Positions 52,001 through 62,871 of a stretch of DNA of 64,000 nucleotides are shown here, in pieces. A program made the translations under genes and the position numbers. Source of the stretch: Membranipora membranacea (Eukaryota > Bryozoa > Gymnolaemata > Cheilostomatida > Membraniporidae); contig OU612070.1 in the NCBI GenBank assembly GCA_914767715.1, positions 2,311,501 through 2,375,500 of the forward strand, given 5' to 3'. The notes below the pieces were generated by a model that was given only the letters and a program-made list of their open reading frames with translations, had not been told where the DNA came from and ran no database searches. Every line of letters begins with the position of its first letter. Positions within the stretch are counted from its first letter, which is position 1.

Positions 52001-54036
52001 TAATGAACACATAAAGGAAATATATGGACCTAGATATCTAACTATGGCCAAGGGGTCACTTGTGAGGTTCTTTACCGTCTTCATGTATGTAGCCTGTGGA
52101 CTTGTCCAGCCTAGATAATCGGGTGACCGAGTCTTACTAATACCACTTTCGAAGAACTGTGGATCAAGGGTCATGCCTTGATGTCCAAACACATGCAGCT
52201 AGGCTATTGCAATAAATTGGGTGAGGATGGATATATCGTATGATTTTGAGATTTCTCAAGCAGCTGCCATAGAGCTGATGAGATAAAATAAGCTAGTAGC
52301 ACCTGATTTAAGGCACATACCTTCATCTGTCGGGTTTCCATCAACATCAAAACTCTGCTGTGTATCAATTCCAGTTCTAAAATAAAACAACATAATCATA
52401 ATCTAAAACTAACTGTCATCACTCTCGGCCGGGAGCTGAGGTATTTTGTGATTTGTTTTGATAATTGTGTAATTTGGTTAGATGATTATTTCATGTGATG
52501 CAATAACTCTTGGAATGACGGCGATTATGTGAGAAAAAAAGTAATAATACATACTGGTCCACAAGTATCTGTAGTTGCTGTTGATCATTGTTAGCATTGA
52601 AGGTAGCATCCTCTGTGTTAACAAACTCATTTCCAGCAGACTGGGAAAAGATCTGTCTAAAATTTGTGCGCGGTCCAACAGGTGCCCCGACAGGTGCCCC
52701 AGCTGAAATGATAGGCGTACCGACAGATGCTCCAATAGGTGTACTGACAGGGGCACCAATAGGTGTACTGACAGGCGCACCAATAGGTCGACCTACTGGT
52801 CTCCTTTGGGATGTTGTTACATTCAGAGCTGTGAAATACAGAGAAGAATGTATCAGAATTTGAGTGTTTTACACTTGCCATGAAAACAAGCAAAAAAGAA
52901 TTATTTGTTGTTGATGCAGACAACTTGGGTTTTCATTTGAGTTTTGTTTTATCACCCAAAGATTATGCAATTTCACCACCTGTTGGAGCAAGGCACAGTG
53001 GAGATTGAATTACTCTTAACATATTGGGAAAAATAATCTGGGGATTATCAAAATAAAAAAGCCATCAATGAAGACTATTTAGCAATAATCACCAGATAAG
53101 TTTGAATTTCAAACCCATCATCCAGGAAATGCATAGGTACTTTGGATACAGTGATCAAATTTCATATCATGAATGAATTAATCTGCTTGTAGAGATTTTG
53201 TTGCCAACACTGCTAGCTGTAGTTATAGCTATATGAGTCACTTCTGCACAAGGTACTTACATTCTAACAGAGCTGACACATTAAATCTCCCTCCGTTGCT
53301 AAATTGTGCAAATCTGAAAATAAAGCAAAGCAACCATTAAAAAGGTTAATTGGAAGAGTCACCGCCCCCACCAGCTAAACACCTACTCAGAACTAACCAC
53401 AAATATACAGCTGGTAATTTCCCTTGCAAGCTCATAACAGTCGCTAATCAGATCAGAGCTGCTTCTAAAAACTTATGTTGCAATACCAACAGATGTGCCG
53501 CAAATATTTTGGTGAAGGTATTATGTATTTGAACATGCAAAAAGCGCCAATTACCATTTTTGACCCTAGAAGGCATGACATCATGTTTATGTTCGAATTT
53601 ATGGTTCCAAAGATTTACTCAAACCCCTCGGATCAGTTATCAGTTGCAGGGTTTGTAAACTTGTGAAGACAAAACCACAGCCTATCTTAGGGTTGATTCA
53701 TGTGCTGCTCACTTATTATAATACTTCTTACATATTCACAATGATCATTTTGAGAACTACCACCCTTAATACATTAATATACTCACGATGTTTGAGCGTT
53801 GAACTGTGCTGAGCTAATATGTGCGACAGCTGCTATCAGTGCAAGTCTAAAAATATACATGCACAATAACGCTAGAGTAGGCAGCTTTGTATACATACAA
53901 TGGATCTTTATCACAAGCAAAATTACCAATTCCATATTATATGCAGTAAAAAGATAGCGCCGCAATGTCAAGAAGATTATTAATGATAATAATTGCGCAG
54001 AAGAATATTTACTTACATTAATTTCAAGTCTACCAT
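46065..54036 (-). CDS. Secreted animal heme peroxidase with TSP1-like C-terminus
   Basis: Animal (cyclooxygenase/peroxidase superfamily) heme peroxidase. 17 minus-strand exons join in frame to 840 residues: 54036-54017, 53846-53787, 53313-53261, 52828-52555, 52376-52321, 51969-51787, 51362-51186, 50978-50766, 50580-50362, 50094-49991, 49644-49502, 49252-49113, 48529-48364, 47630-47506, 47262-47031, 46849-46647, 46219-46065. Signal peptide MVDLKLILALIAAVAHISSA, then a PIGAPVST repeat region (~45-100), then the domain: REPTGRCSNI, GTPYTRILAAKYQDG, MQWGQYIAHEF (distal His, 51214-51216), CMNHVRSRPAP, NGITHVFDGSAIYG (Ca loop), FLGGDTR (Arg, 50375-50377), AAFRFGHS (proximal His, 49216-49218), FNINRGRDHGYPSY (Asn), then a Cys-rich end with CVGDADCKCEGP resembling TSP1. 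By alignment with myeloperoxidase motifs recalled from memory, the residues that bond heme covalently are replaced (Asp by Ala before distal His; Glu-Met by Thr-Thr after Arg). Confidence 0.93.
48249..48333. repeat. 17-bp minisatellite with alternating units
   Basis: Five copies of AATATACACTGAGCTAT, alternating GCTAT and GCAAT, which gives a 34-bp higher-order period. Stray relatives lie at about 47958-47988. Located in the peroxidase intron 47631-48363. Confidence 0.9.
52680..52798 (-). repeat. 24-bp coding repeats in the peroxidase (PIGAPVST)
   Basis: Within the exon 52828-52555: in-frame units translating as PIGAPVST, PIGAPVST, PIGASVGT, then degenerate PIISAGAPVGAPVG. It lies between the signal peptide and the catalytic domain, so it likely forms a flexible linker. 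Confidence 0.85.
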
Positions 54037-56761
54037 GTTTTCACTGCTGCCGATGTCTGCGTCTCTTCGGTTAGACACCTTCTATTATGGAGCTAAGCAT
54101 GTAAATGAGAGATAAGCGCAGAGTGCAGGGTTTTTTATTCTGTGGTGGTGTATAATGTCTCGGCTACATCCAAGCGTGACTTTGTTATTCATGTCTGTAA
54201 ATATTCGTCATAATCGGTGGTAACTTAATCAGATTACCAAGTTAATTTGAATGATTAATGGAGATTGTGAAATTGAGTTTATCTAAAAATGGAAGGCATG
54301 TAATGGTAAAATTAATATTCGCATAAAAGTGAAATAAATACCTTTTGATACATCGTTTGAATTGCCATTGATGTAATAAATCGTCATAGCTTGAGATACG
54401 TAGAATACCATAAATCCATGAAGTTGACACAGAGCCTATGCTCATAGTGGTACGGATCTATTTGCGGATATTTCCCTGTTGGTACACATAAAACCCACAT
54501 CTTATGAGTCGGATGTGTCTTAATTAGTTCTTTAGAATGATATCCAAGCATTAAGAAGTAGCCTTCTGAATATCTGTCTCCGTACCAGAGCCGATGCATG
54601 CGCCCGCAGCCTCTTCTTATACTGTAAGCTAGGTGTGCATAGTACACATTTTAGCTGAGGATGCTTGGGCGGGTAATCGGTGACTTACCAAACACCAGCG
54701 AGAACAGGCAGTTTTTATTTATACAGGCAGGTTGTAAAACAAACAGTTTTAACCATTGATATGAACTCATATCAATATATATGAATTCATATCTGACATA
54801 TGAATTCATATCTGACATATGAATATATATCAGTGGTTTTAACCCTAATAAACTGTAAGAACATAACAGGTTTCATGTCTCTTATCCTTGAAAGCTGTAT
54901 CTGACGGCACTGTTCAAAACATACTGTTTGCAGTTATTGCCTGCATTTTGAGAACTCAATCAGTTATAAAATGAAGTTTGGAGATCGATGATAAATTTTT
55001 TTTCAAAATATCCAAAATATTAAGTTGGTTCCCCAACTAATCATATTTTATTGATCAAGATTGTGTTTGGGAGTTTGTTGTGAAGAGGGAGCTGAAATTA
55101 ATGAGTTGTTTGTGATTTTTCAACGGCTCAAAAATTTCACAAATTGAGTGCTCTTCAATCAATTATCCTATCTATCATTCTGACAGGATGAGACACAAAA
55201 AATGACAGGTCTGAAAGAGTAATGGGCAGGTACCAAGAAAACCCCAGTACTTTGATGAGTAAACACTAAACAGATGGCTGTAACAAGAGGAAATATGCTA
55301 AGTGCTATTGCAAACTGTCATTGCCAAATAGAAAAGTGTCAGATTTAGATCAATGTGGTCTGAATTTGAGATTTCCCAAATCTTCAATGACAAAATGATC
55401 AAAATTAATTCTCCCAGAGCTATGATGTAATTTGATATATTGAGCTTGAGAGGCTTTTCCTTGAATTCCTAATCTCCATGATAACTTGCTTTGACAGTTT
55501 TTTAGCAAACCTAGGCCAACTTGGAGAGAATCCTCCCTACCTGATACCAAGCTAGAATTGTTTGGATGCCGTGCGATGATACTGTTTTAGTGTTGGTGAT
55601 GATGAAGCAGAGCTCTCTCAAGGTACTGTTGTTGTTTTGACCAGAGTTCACCGATAAAGATATCTACTTGTATAGTAACATTTTTGATTATGATAATGAA
55701 GCTGGAATTTGACACATTTCACGGGGATATTTTTGAATAATCATATATTGCAAAACATTTGGATGAATGAAGTAATATAATTTTATTCACAAACTAATTC
55801 ATCTAACTGTAATGATAGTGGTTTCTCCATATTTACGACATATGAGTAATAAATCTGGTCTCTGTGGCTAAGCCTAAGTTCAAATACTTCTCAATCAGGA
55901 TTTTGAGGCAACACATAATATACAACCATGTGATGAAACCATAGAAGAATTCAAATGCCGTTTATTTTGGATTGAAGCAAAGATATTAAAGGATGTATTT
56001 TGAGTGGTGTAAAAACAGACAGATGTACAAGTACGAGTTCCATCAATCTGTTTTCGTGATTGTGTTCTGACTCTCCTTTTTATTTTATCCGGCCTTAAAG
56101 GAAATAAACTGAACTGAAGTTAGTTTCCGCATCCGCTACCCCCCCCCCCCCCTCCCCTGCTTCTGATGATTGATAAATCACCAACTATACCACGGCAATA
56201 ATACTGAGAGCGAAAAGGTAATATGAGGTATTAAATTATTGCCAAGTTATCGTTTAATCTGTGTGACTTTTTTATTTATGTGTTAGGGTAAGATAAGCTG
56301 TGGTTTTGCGATAGTTATGATGAAGTTTTAAACCCTAAGCTGTAATGCTAGACTGCTGCAAAGCAATAAGAATAATGTTTTGGTGATGAATGATGAGCGT
56401 TTGGTTGTGGACTGAATGTCAGCATTAAATCTTTCTCGATGAAAGGTAGATCAAGAATTTCAAATCGTTTTCAGAACATGTTACTTCTATCACATCACTC
56501 AACCAGCGTCCAATGTCCATAAGTGAAGTAGATTAAGATTCTAAACTCTTATGAGAAGTCTCCTGATACGCTTAGTGTATTTATACAGTGAGATCTCAGA
56601 CTATGGTTATATTTCATGTCGTAACTCCAATACAATCGGATTTGTTGATATATGGGATGCTTGTTTTGGTAGCCTGGCACGTAGCCTAGCTATATTTCAG
56701 GTATATAAAGAATTTTTAAATATTGCTGCTCATTTTGAGGAGATAAACTTGAGTTGAGAGG
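54037..56761. other. Divergent intergenic region, peroxidase / SOUL
   Basis: 2.7 kb between the start codons of two head-to-head genes; both promoters should be here. Contains an imperfect palindrome at 54744-54855 and a C-run at 56140-56152. A minus-strand open frame of 87 codons at 54384-54647 has no recognisable domain. No RNA gene seen. Confidence 0.6.
54744..54855. repeat. Imperfect long palindrome, AT-rich
   Basis: Outer arms ACAGTTTTAACCATTGATAT and ATATATCAGTGGTTTTAACC..AAACTGT pair; inside are repeated TGACATATGAATTCATATC units that are themselves palindromic. Foldback element or regulatory cruciform. Confidence 0.7.
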
Positions 56762-59170
56762 ATGAATTCTTTTCTGATCATATTCCCACTTTTGGTGATA
56801 AGTTCTGGCGCTCAGGACTTGCAATCTATATTACAACCTGTCAATGCGTACATGAAGCCAGCCATTTGTGGACAGAAGGATTGCCCAAGGTACCGGGTCC
56901 TCGAAGAGTTTGATGTGAGTATGAGCTCGGTGGATATTTAACTTTTGATAATTTAGACCTCTTAGTTCTAAGCTATATGCCTTATAACCAAACATCACTG
57001 AAATAACTTTATTTTGCATATTATGTATATGCAATTTCTACAATAGTGAAACAAATGTCGGCATTGCACTATTCGACTTCTATTCTATTTGGATTTAAGT
57101 CATGTACCAACTGTTGTTCTTTGCCTAATTATGACAGCGACATTGACCCATTACAACTCTCCTTCACAAAGACCATCTCTATCATAAAACACAGACACAA
57201 AAAAGAAAAATTAGTTGTCCATCTGAAGCTGATCATAAAAAATTGATTCAGATTACTGGCAGAGAAATGGACCAAACTTTAATGGGTTAATTATGCACAT
57301 CTAGGTCAAGCACTTACAGTAGAGCCATATTGGTAAATGTTATGATGTGATGATCAAGGGTCAGTCCTAATAGCCGATCCTCAAGTCAAACTACTGGTCT
57401 TACCTTTATTCATCCTGGGAGCTGGGAGAGTGTTTATTGCTTTAATTGGACCTGTTTAATCAGATGAAAGTTTGAGGAGACAACTCCCTTTTAGATAACG
57501 TCTTTTGAGAAGTTAGGCTGTTTGTTTTCTATTACAGGGATATGAGCTGAGAGAATACGAGCCTACTGCTTGGGCACACATAAATGCCCCTTCAATGGTA
57601 CATCCATTCTGGGAAGACAGAACACATCAACGAGAAATGTACAACAGACTAGATGCGTATTTTGATGGCAACAATACAGATGGTAATTATTTATCACAAA
57701 ATTATACACCTTGTTTACTTCGAATTTTGTCGACCAAGAGGTTTGTACCTCCTCAGTATACCATCACTAGCAAGCAAGTCAAACCATATAAGTAGATGGA
57801 AGTATATAGCACTTTTTACTCACAGTGTTCAGACTTGAACAGACCTTGAGATTTTTAAACCAACAAACATTTATCATCACATTAGGACTGGAGATAGCTA
57901 GAACAGAACCGGTTATGAGTATACATGAAGAGCGTGATGTGTGGCTCGGGTTCATGCTGCCGAGAGAACATTACGAGACAGCGCCAGAGCCCCTCGATGA
58001 TTGGATTCAGATACATATGGCTCCCGTACACTCTCTATATGTCAGGTTAGTCTCATTTTTTCTCACGTCCATCGAGGCTTCCTTGCAAAGAAAATCATGG
58101 GCGAATTAAATTGGGCTACCATGTAGGTTGCTCCTCACAATAACTCCTCATATATTTGTTCTTTAGCGTCAAAGGTCTGCATAATAAAGTTTTGTGTTCA
58201 TGATGATCTCTGAATATTATAGACTGTAAAGTTACTTGAAACTGAAACATTGTAATGTAGAGATAAATAGTCTACTGACCGAACACTCTATCATGAGTCA
58301 TAACGAGCTTTCAAAAGCCAACTACCCTACAGGAAGAAATGTTTGGTGGAACTTAATTTCACGAGTTGCCCTCTCATGGGTGATTTAGAGGAATAAAAGT
58401 TGTCCTAACTTATTTTTCGGATTTTTTTCTATTTTACTTCCTTTTTGGATCAATTTTTTGGCGGAATAAATTATTAGCGATTTTCTAGGTCGCCAAAATC
58501 GCGAAATTTAATTTCCACCAAGCATTTCTTCCTGTAGGGTAAGTCTTTTTGCGTTAGCTTGAAATATTTGTTATTGTCTGAAACTTGCATTATTAGAAAA
58601 ATTAGATTCAAGTCCATGAGTTAAATATGAAAAAAAAAATGTTGTACCACAATGACGAACAATACGACTCTGAGCGGAGACTCTTTAGGAGGGGGACGAT
58701 GAATACGCAATTTCCTGGATTGACACCAAATAAGTTACAAATAAGGTCTTAGAAGTTAGGTGTAAAATACTCTGTATTGTTTCCGTGATAAGTAAGTAAA
58801 TATGACAGTGAGACAAATTGCTTTTGATAATGCTCAGAGATTATGAACCTTAAATCTATACTGGTGCTTGTGGGAAGTAATTATAGAAAAAAAACAAGGG
58901 AATCAACATTATGCAGGACACTGATTTTCAATTCTTTTCTGATCTTACAGATCTTTCAAAGGTTTTGGATATGGTAATAATGGACTCGCCCAATATGGTA
59001 TGTCAGCATTAAAGCAGGAGAACCATTTCGCAGAAGAGCTAAAACACCTGATAGAGCTGCTTCAGCGGGATAATCGAGATGTTAAGGGCAGCAGATTCTA
59101 TACTGCAGAATTTCAGCGACAGTGGGTGTTTGCTGAGAGACACAACGAAGTAGCTATTCCGAGGGCATAA
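56762..59170 (+). CDS. Secreted SOUL-domain heme-binding protein
   Basis: SOUL/HEBP family proteins bind heme or porphyrins. Four exons in frame: 56762-56914, 57538-57682, 57886-58045, 58951-59170; 225 residues. The start encodes a signal peptide MNSFLIIFPLLVISSGA, whereas HEBP1 is cytosolic, so this copy is secreted like several invertebrate and plant SOUL proteins. Domain landmarks: CPRYRVLEEFDGYELREYEP at the N-terminus, MSIHEERDVWLGFMLPREHY in the middle, MAPVHSLYVRSFKGFGYGNN, and FYTAEFQRQWVFAERHNEVA at the C-terminus. The intron 58046-58950 carries a TA-flanked MITE. The gene is divergent from the heme peroxidase. Confidence 0.92.
58325..58539. mobile_element. TA-flanked MITE, 215 bp (mariner-like)
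   Basis: In the last SOUL intron. Terminal inverted repeats of about 42 bp begin CCCTACAGGAAGAAATG on the left and end CATTTCTTCCTGTAGGG on the right, each flanked by TA. The TA target points to Tc1/mariner; there is no coding content. Confidence 0.85.
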
Positions 59171-60213
59171 ACTTATGTGTATGATAAATCAGTGCTCTGA
59201 GAAATGTCTCCTCTTATTTAGGGATTATTCGCCATTGCTCAGCTACATAACATTGTATGGTCATTATTAGAGAAGAGCCACATGTACCTAGGAAAGAAAA
59301 TTGATTATTAATTATCAATGGAAACAGTCTATTAATCATGGTAAACCCCCCCCCCCCCTCCAACACTGTTGAGAGCAGCATTCTTGCATTGGGAACACAT
59401 TTATGGGCTTTTCCATTGATTATTAATGAATCAATTTTCTTTCCGGTGGCAAATATCAGCTTTTGCTTATTATCCTTTCACAAACATACTAAACTATCAT
59501 TCATTTAGTCCATGCTTATCTGTTATCATGTATTACATTTATCAGCTAGTGAGTTAAAGTCCTTGATTAAAGTTCTCGACTCGATTGGTAAGCTTGTAAA
59601 ACTAAGTGAAATGGTGGAGTTCTCATCTGCAGCGCTTGATATGGCTCACGATCTAAGAGTTTTAATTTTACATATATATAATATTATGTTATTTTCAATA
59701 ATGAGTTCAACAAATGCAGCTATCAAATGCCCTGCAAATACTATTCAGTTTCTTACCAAGTGTCATCCACAATCAAGTATCAGCTGCTTATGAAGTGAAC
59801 AATATTTGTCATGCAGATGCTCAAGTTTGCCTGCATATTATTTCATCTGTGACTTGATTTCACTTTTATTAGAACATCCTTTACTTGCATCCAAATATGG
59901 AGGACAGCAAACTTAGCCATCATGGTTCCTTTTCTCTTGTTTAGAGCGCAAATTTGAAATCTTGTGAAAACGACTCTGAACTAAACATCATTGGTAGCAT
60001 GAGTGTGCTAAAGACAATGAAAAGAGGTTTTACTTTGTGAATCACATAAATTCTCCCAGGAAATAAGCTTTATTTGACATGATTGCCAAAAACACAGGGC
60101 GAGGCTGCGTGAATTTTGTGGAAGACTTTTGTCATTACATACACTGAACCAGCACTGTATTGTTTAATATCTTCTACAAAATGTCATACCAGATACAAAT
60201 TTTGGGTGCTTTA

Positions 60214-60254
60214 CATAGACTTAGCTAGTTAAATTATTAATTATTAAGTCTATG
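60214..60254. repeat. Short palindrome, CATAGACTTA/TAAGTCTATG
   Basis: Perfect stem of 10 with a 21-base AT-rich spacer in the spacer after the SOUL gene; member of the four-copy palindrome group. Confidence 0.75.
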
Positions 60255-60805
60255 GCGCTTCATCATTATCATCTAATATCCAATGTATCCTACTCCAATA
60301 GTAAAATTGCCTACTTCTTCCTGAGCAGACATCGATAAACTAGACTTACATGATTAAAATGTTTTTGTCTCCAGATCTAGTCGAAGTTATCTCAATCCAG
60401 GTTGAAATAAGCCGGTACTGCATCGTCAAAATGTCTGACAATGGAATATGGCGTAGTTCTCTTCTGTGCCCATGTTTGACAGTGTTTCTGTATAGCTTGC
60501 CGTTCTAGTCGCACAATAAACACAGTTCAATATTAATGTTCTTCTACTAGTGCAGCTCTTGGTATTAATCCCTTCCATGAATCAGGTCAATTATGATATT
60601 TTTGGATTCCAGATAAACAGCACTACAGTATTGTTACGTTTACTTTACTTTACTGTGTTGTAAAATGAATTTTTATTGCTCCTTGATGATTAGTCATTGT
60701 AAGACGAGCCAATTTGTGTTTTTGTTACAATTTATTAACAAAATCTACAATCTACCAGGAGTTGTTGTAAGATGTGCAGTTCTTCGGCGTTGATAATTGA
60801 AAGTT

Positions 60806-60811
60806 TTTATT
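60806..60811 (-). promoter_or_regulatory. Polyadenylation signal candidate, minus-strand unknown gene
   Basis: AATAAA on the minus strand just after the inferred TAA at 60817-60819. Confidence 0.4.
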
Positions 60812-60816
60812 ATTAT

Positions 60817-62651
60817 TTACGAATACTCCAACACACTATATGCTATAAACAGAGAAGTTTTAAATTCAATCACAAGAATAATGCAAAAAAAATTTGTTAC
60901 AAGACCTTTGCCTTCCCATTCCCTTTTTGTAGAGTGGTGACAGACTGAGTTCACTCTAATCAATCAGTTATATCAATGTGTGTGTCATTTTAATTATTGT
61001 GTTATGTATATTATTATTTGTACTTACATTCTGTCAGTTACAGGGAATGCTGTGTTTATCCTTAGACTGAGCATGTTATTGTTTACCAAGTAGAAGTAAC
61101 CTACAGTAATATAAGTACATGTACTCAGTCCATATCGAAATGCAAACTGTCTCAAGTCACTCATGGTGAGATTGCGCAATCGGTTAGCACGCTTTCTATT
61201 CACTGTACGGCGATTGCCCCTGCCCCAGCACCCTCTGGTGTACAACTCTTCTATTGTTTTTCCTCTTTGTAGCATGGTATCAAAACACAACAAACTAAGT
61301 TAGATCCCCTCCTTATGTATCAGGCTATGTTTTCAGCTCAATTACGCCTAGAAACGTGAAACGTGATCAGAGGATGGCTGACCACCAGAATGGCAATCTT
61401 ATCGGCAACACATTTTCTTTCTGCAGATAATAAATTAGACTTGTCAGTCTGCATAAAGCCATTGCCAAACTCCACATGTTACCACACATTTTTTGTCCTG
61501 TCAATTGTATCACAGATTCATATTGCAACTTGGTAGAAATATTGACAAATGAGTTGACCAACTGGTTTGATGGTTTAGCCTCTCTTCAAACAACAGGAAA
61601 CCAAACTTTTCCAGTCCAGCTTGACTAAAATAAGGTGTCCGGGACTACAGTATGTGTTGTGTGTATTTAGTTTTGAACCAATCTCTATTTTTTTGAGTTT
61701 ATGTTTACCCTAAAAGCCTGTAGGGCCAATTTAGATTAGCGTAGATCCACTTCTCTCAAGTTTAGTCATAACATCATGGGTGTCAATATAACAGCATGCC
61801 GGCAAATGTCACATAACTATACCAACCCCTCTTCCCAGTCTTATGTGACACCTAGAAATAAAAATTCATGTGATTACAGAGAGGTACAAAACTGTGGGTA
61901 GTAATATTCTTGACATTTTTTACCTTTGATAATGCTATCAAATTAATTCTCCCAAATACTAGTCTGTTAAATGACTACAGTATCAAGCTAGCTCGCATTA
62001 AACAAGTTTATTACAGATCCTAGCAAGATTCAGTACGGGGAGTTATTAGTACATAATTTTACCTTGGATGTTGTACGGTCACAAGCGGATTAGATGACAA
62101 ACGCTCTGCTGTATTCCGGTTGTTGATATCTTGATTGCCTATAGCTTTCCACAGGTTGGTACTGTACACTTTGTATGTTTGTATGTGATGTAGTGGAGTG
62201 AGCTGGACAGCGTGTAATGACTGCTGCTCATTAGTTCCACCTAAAATATATCAAGTGACAGCAATCCTTGTAAGTTTAAATTAAGATGCATGAGATTGTT
62301 TGCTTAATTAATGGCAATATCCGTTATAAATATCCGTTATAAATATCCGTTATAAATATCCGTTATAAATCAAACAAAATCGATCAATCAAACTGGGTAA
62401 TGGAATAATTACTCCATCTAGCGAACTTTGAGCTGGAGCTTTTGTGTGCCTTGCAACCCCACACTAGCCCTGTTCACACGGCCACGGGTTTTGGTTTTTT
62501 GGTTTGGCTACAAAACCAAAAAAACCAAAACCCGTGGCCGTGTGAACAGGGCTAACCCCACACTGTTACATAACTTACTTAATTTTTTAAAAGCAATGTG
62601 TGGAGTAACTTCATCAAGTTGCTGTTCAATTCTGTTGTATATGCATAAATG
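60817..62651 (-). CDS. Unrecognised protein, 3' portion (5' end not resolved)
   Basis: Not recognised. Four minus-strand exons are supported by in-phase GT..AG junctions: 62651-62579 (starts HLCIYNRIEQQLDEVTPHIA), 62240-62063 (NEQQSLHAVQLTPLHHIQTY), 61294-61028 (includes LQRGKTIEELYTRGCWGRGN and NLTMSDLRQFAFRYGLSTCT), and a very short terminal exon 60835-60817 ending VLEYS then TAA. About 178 residues are visible. One exon is rich in Arg (NRKRANRLRN) and the end is hydrophobic/beta-like (TYITVGYFYLV). The first listed exon begins at phase 0; upstream exons may lie beyond 62651 or outside the window. The terminal exon is the least certain. Confidence 0.6.
62317..62368. repeat. 13-bp tandem repeat
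   Basis: Four perfect copies of ATATCCGTTATAA in an intron of the unknown minus-strand gene. Confidence 0.95.
62466..62553. mobile_element. 88-bp snapback element with 11-bp target duplication
   Basis: Near-perfect palindrome: AGCCCTGTTCACACGGCCAC at the left end is the exact reverse complement of the right end; the arms diverge only at a T-run near the centre. Flanked by the direct repeat AACCCCACACT (62455-62465, 62554-62564). An 11-bp duplication is most like Mutator-type elements. It lies 26 bases from a splice site of the unknown gene. Confidence 0.9.
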
Positions 62652-62751
62652 CTAACAATATCTTCTTTACAGCAGACAATTTACCATCTAAGATGTTTCT
62701 ACTTTTGGCTATACAAGATGTGGTAAATAACTCAAGGCATTAGGTTTAAAT

Positions 62752-62860
62752 TAGATCAAGTTTGGTCCATTTGCCTGCATTTCGAGTTGCTCCCGATCCA
62801 CTGCGGCGTGACCAGTGGAAGGGTGCAACAGGAATGCAGGCAATTGGATCAAACTTGTTC
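62752..62860. mobile_element. Small foldback element, copy B, with 11-bp target duplication
   Basis: Inverted arms AAGTTTGGTCCATTTGCCTG and GCAGGCAATTGGATCAAACTT, flanked by the direct repeat TAGGTTTAAAT (62741-62751, 62861-62871). Its arms resemble the element at 41835-41963. Confidence 0.8.
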
Positions 62861-62871
62861 TAGGTTTAAAT

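Larger units (their letters stand above)
59171..60816. other. Convergent spacer downstream of SOUL gene
   Basis: 1.6 kb between the SOUL stop and the inferred stop of the minus-strand unknown gene. Holds a poly-C run at 59347-59358 and one of the short palindromes; no gene seen. Confidence 0.55.

Noticed and set aside
54384-54647. 87-codon minus-strand open frame upstream of the peroxidase
   Set aside because: No domain, no signal peptide and no splice link to the peroxidase, whose own ATG and signal peptide are at 54036; kept only as part of the spacer.
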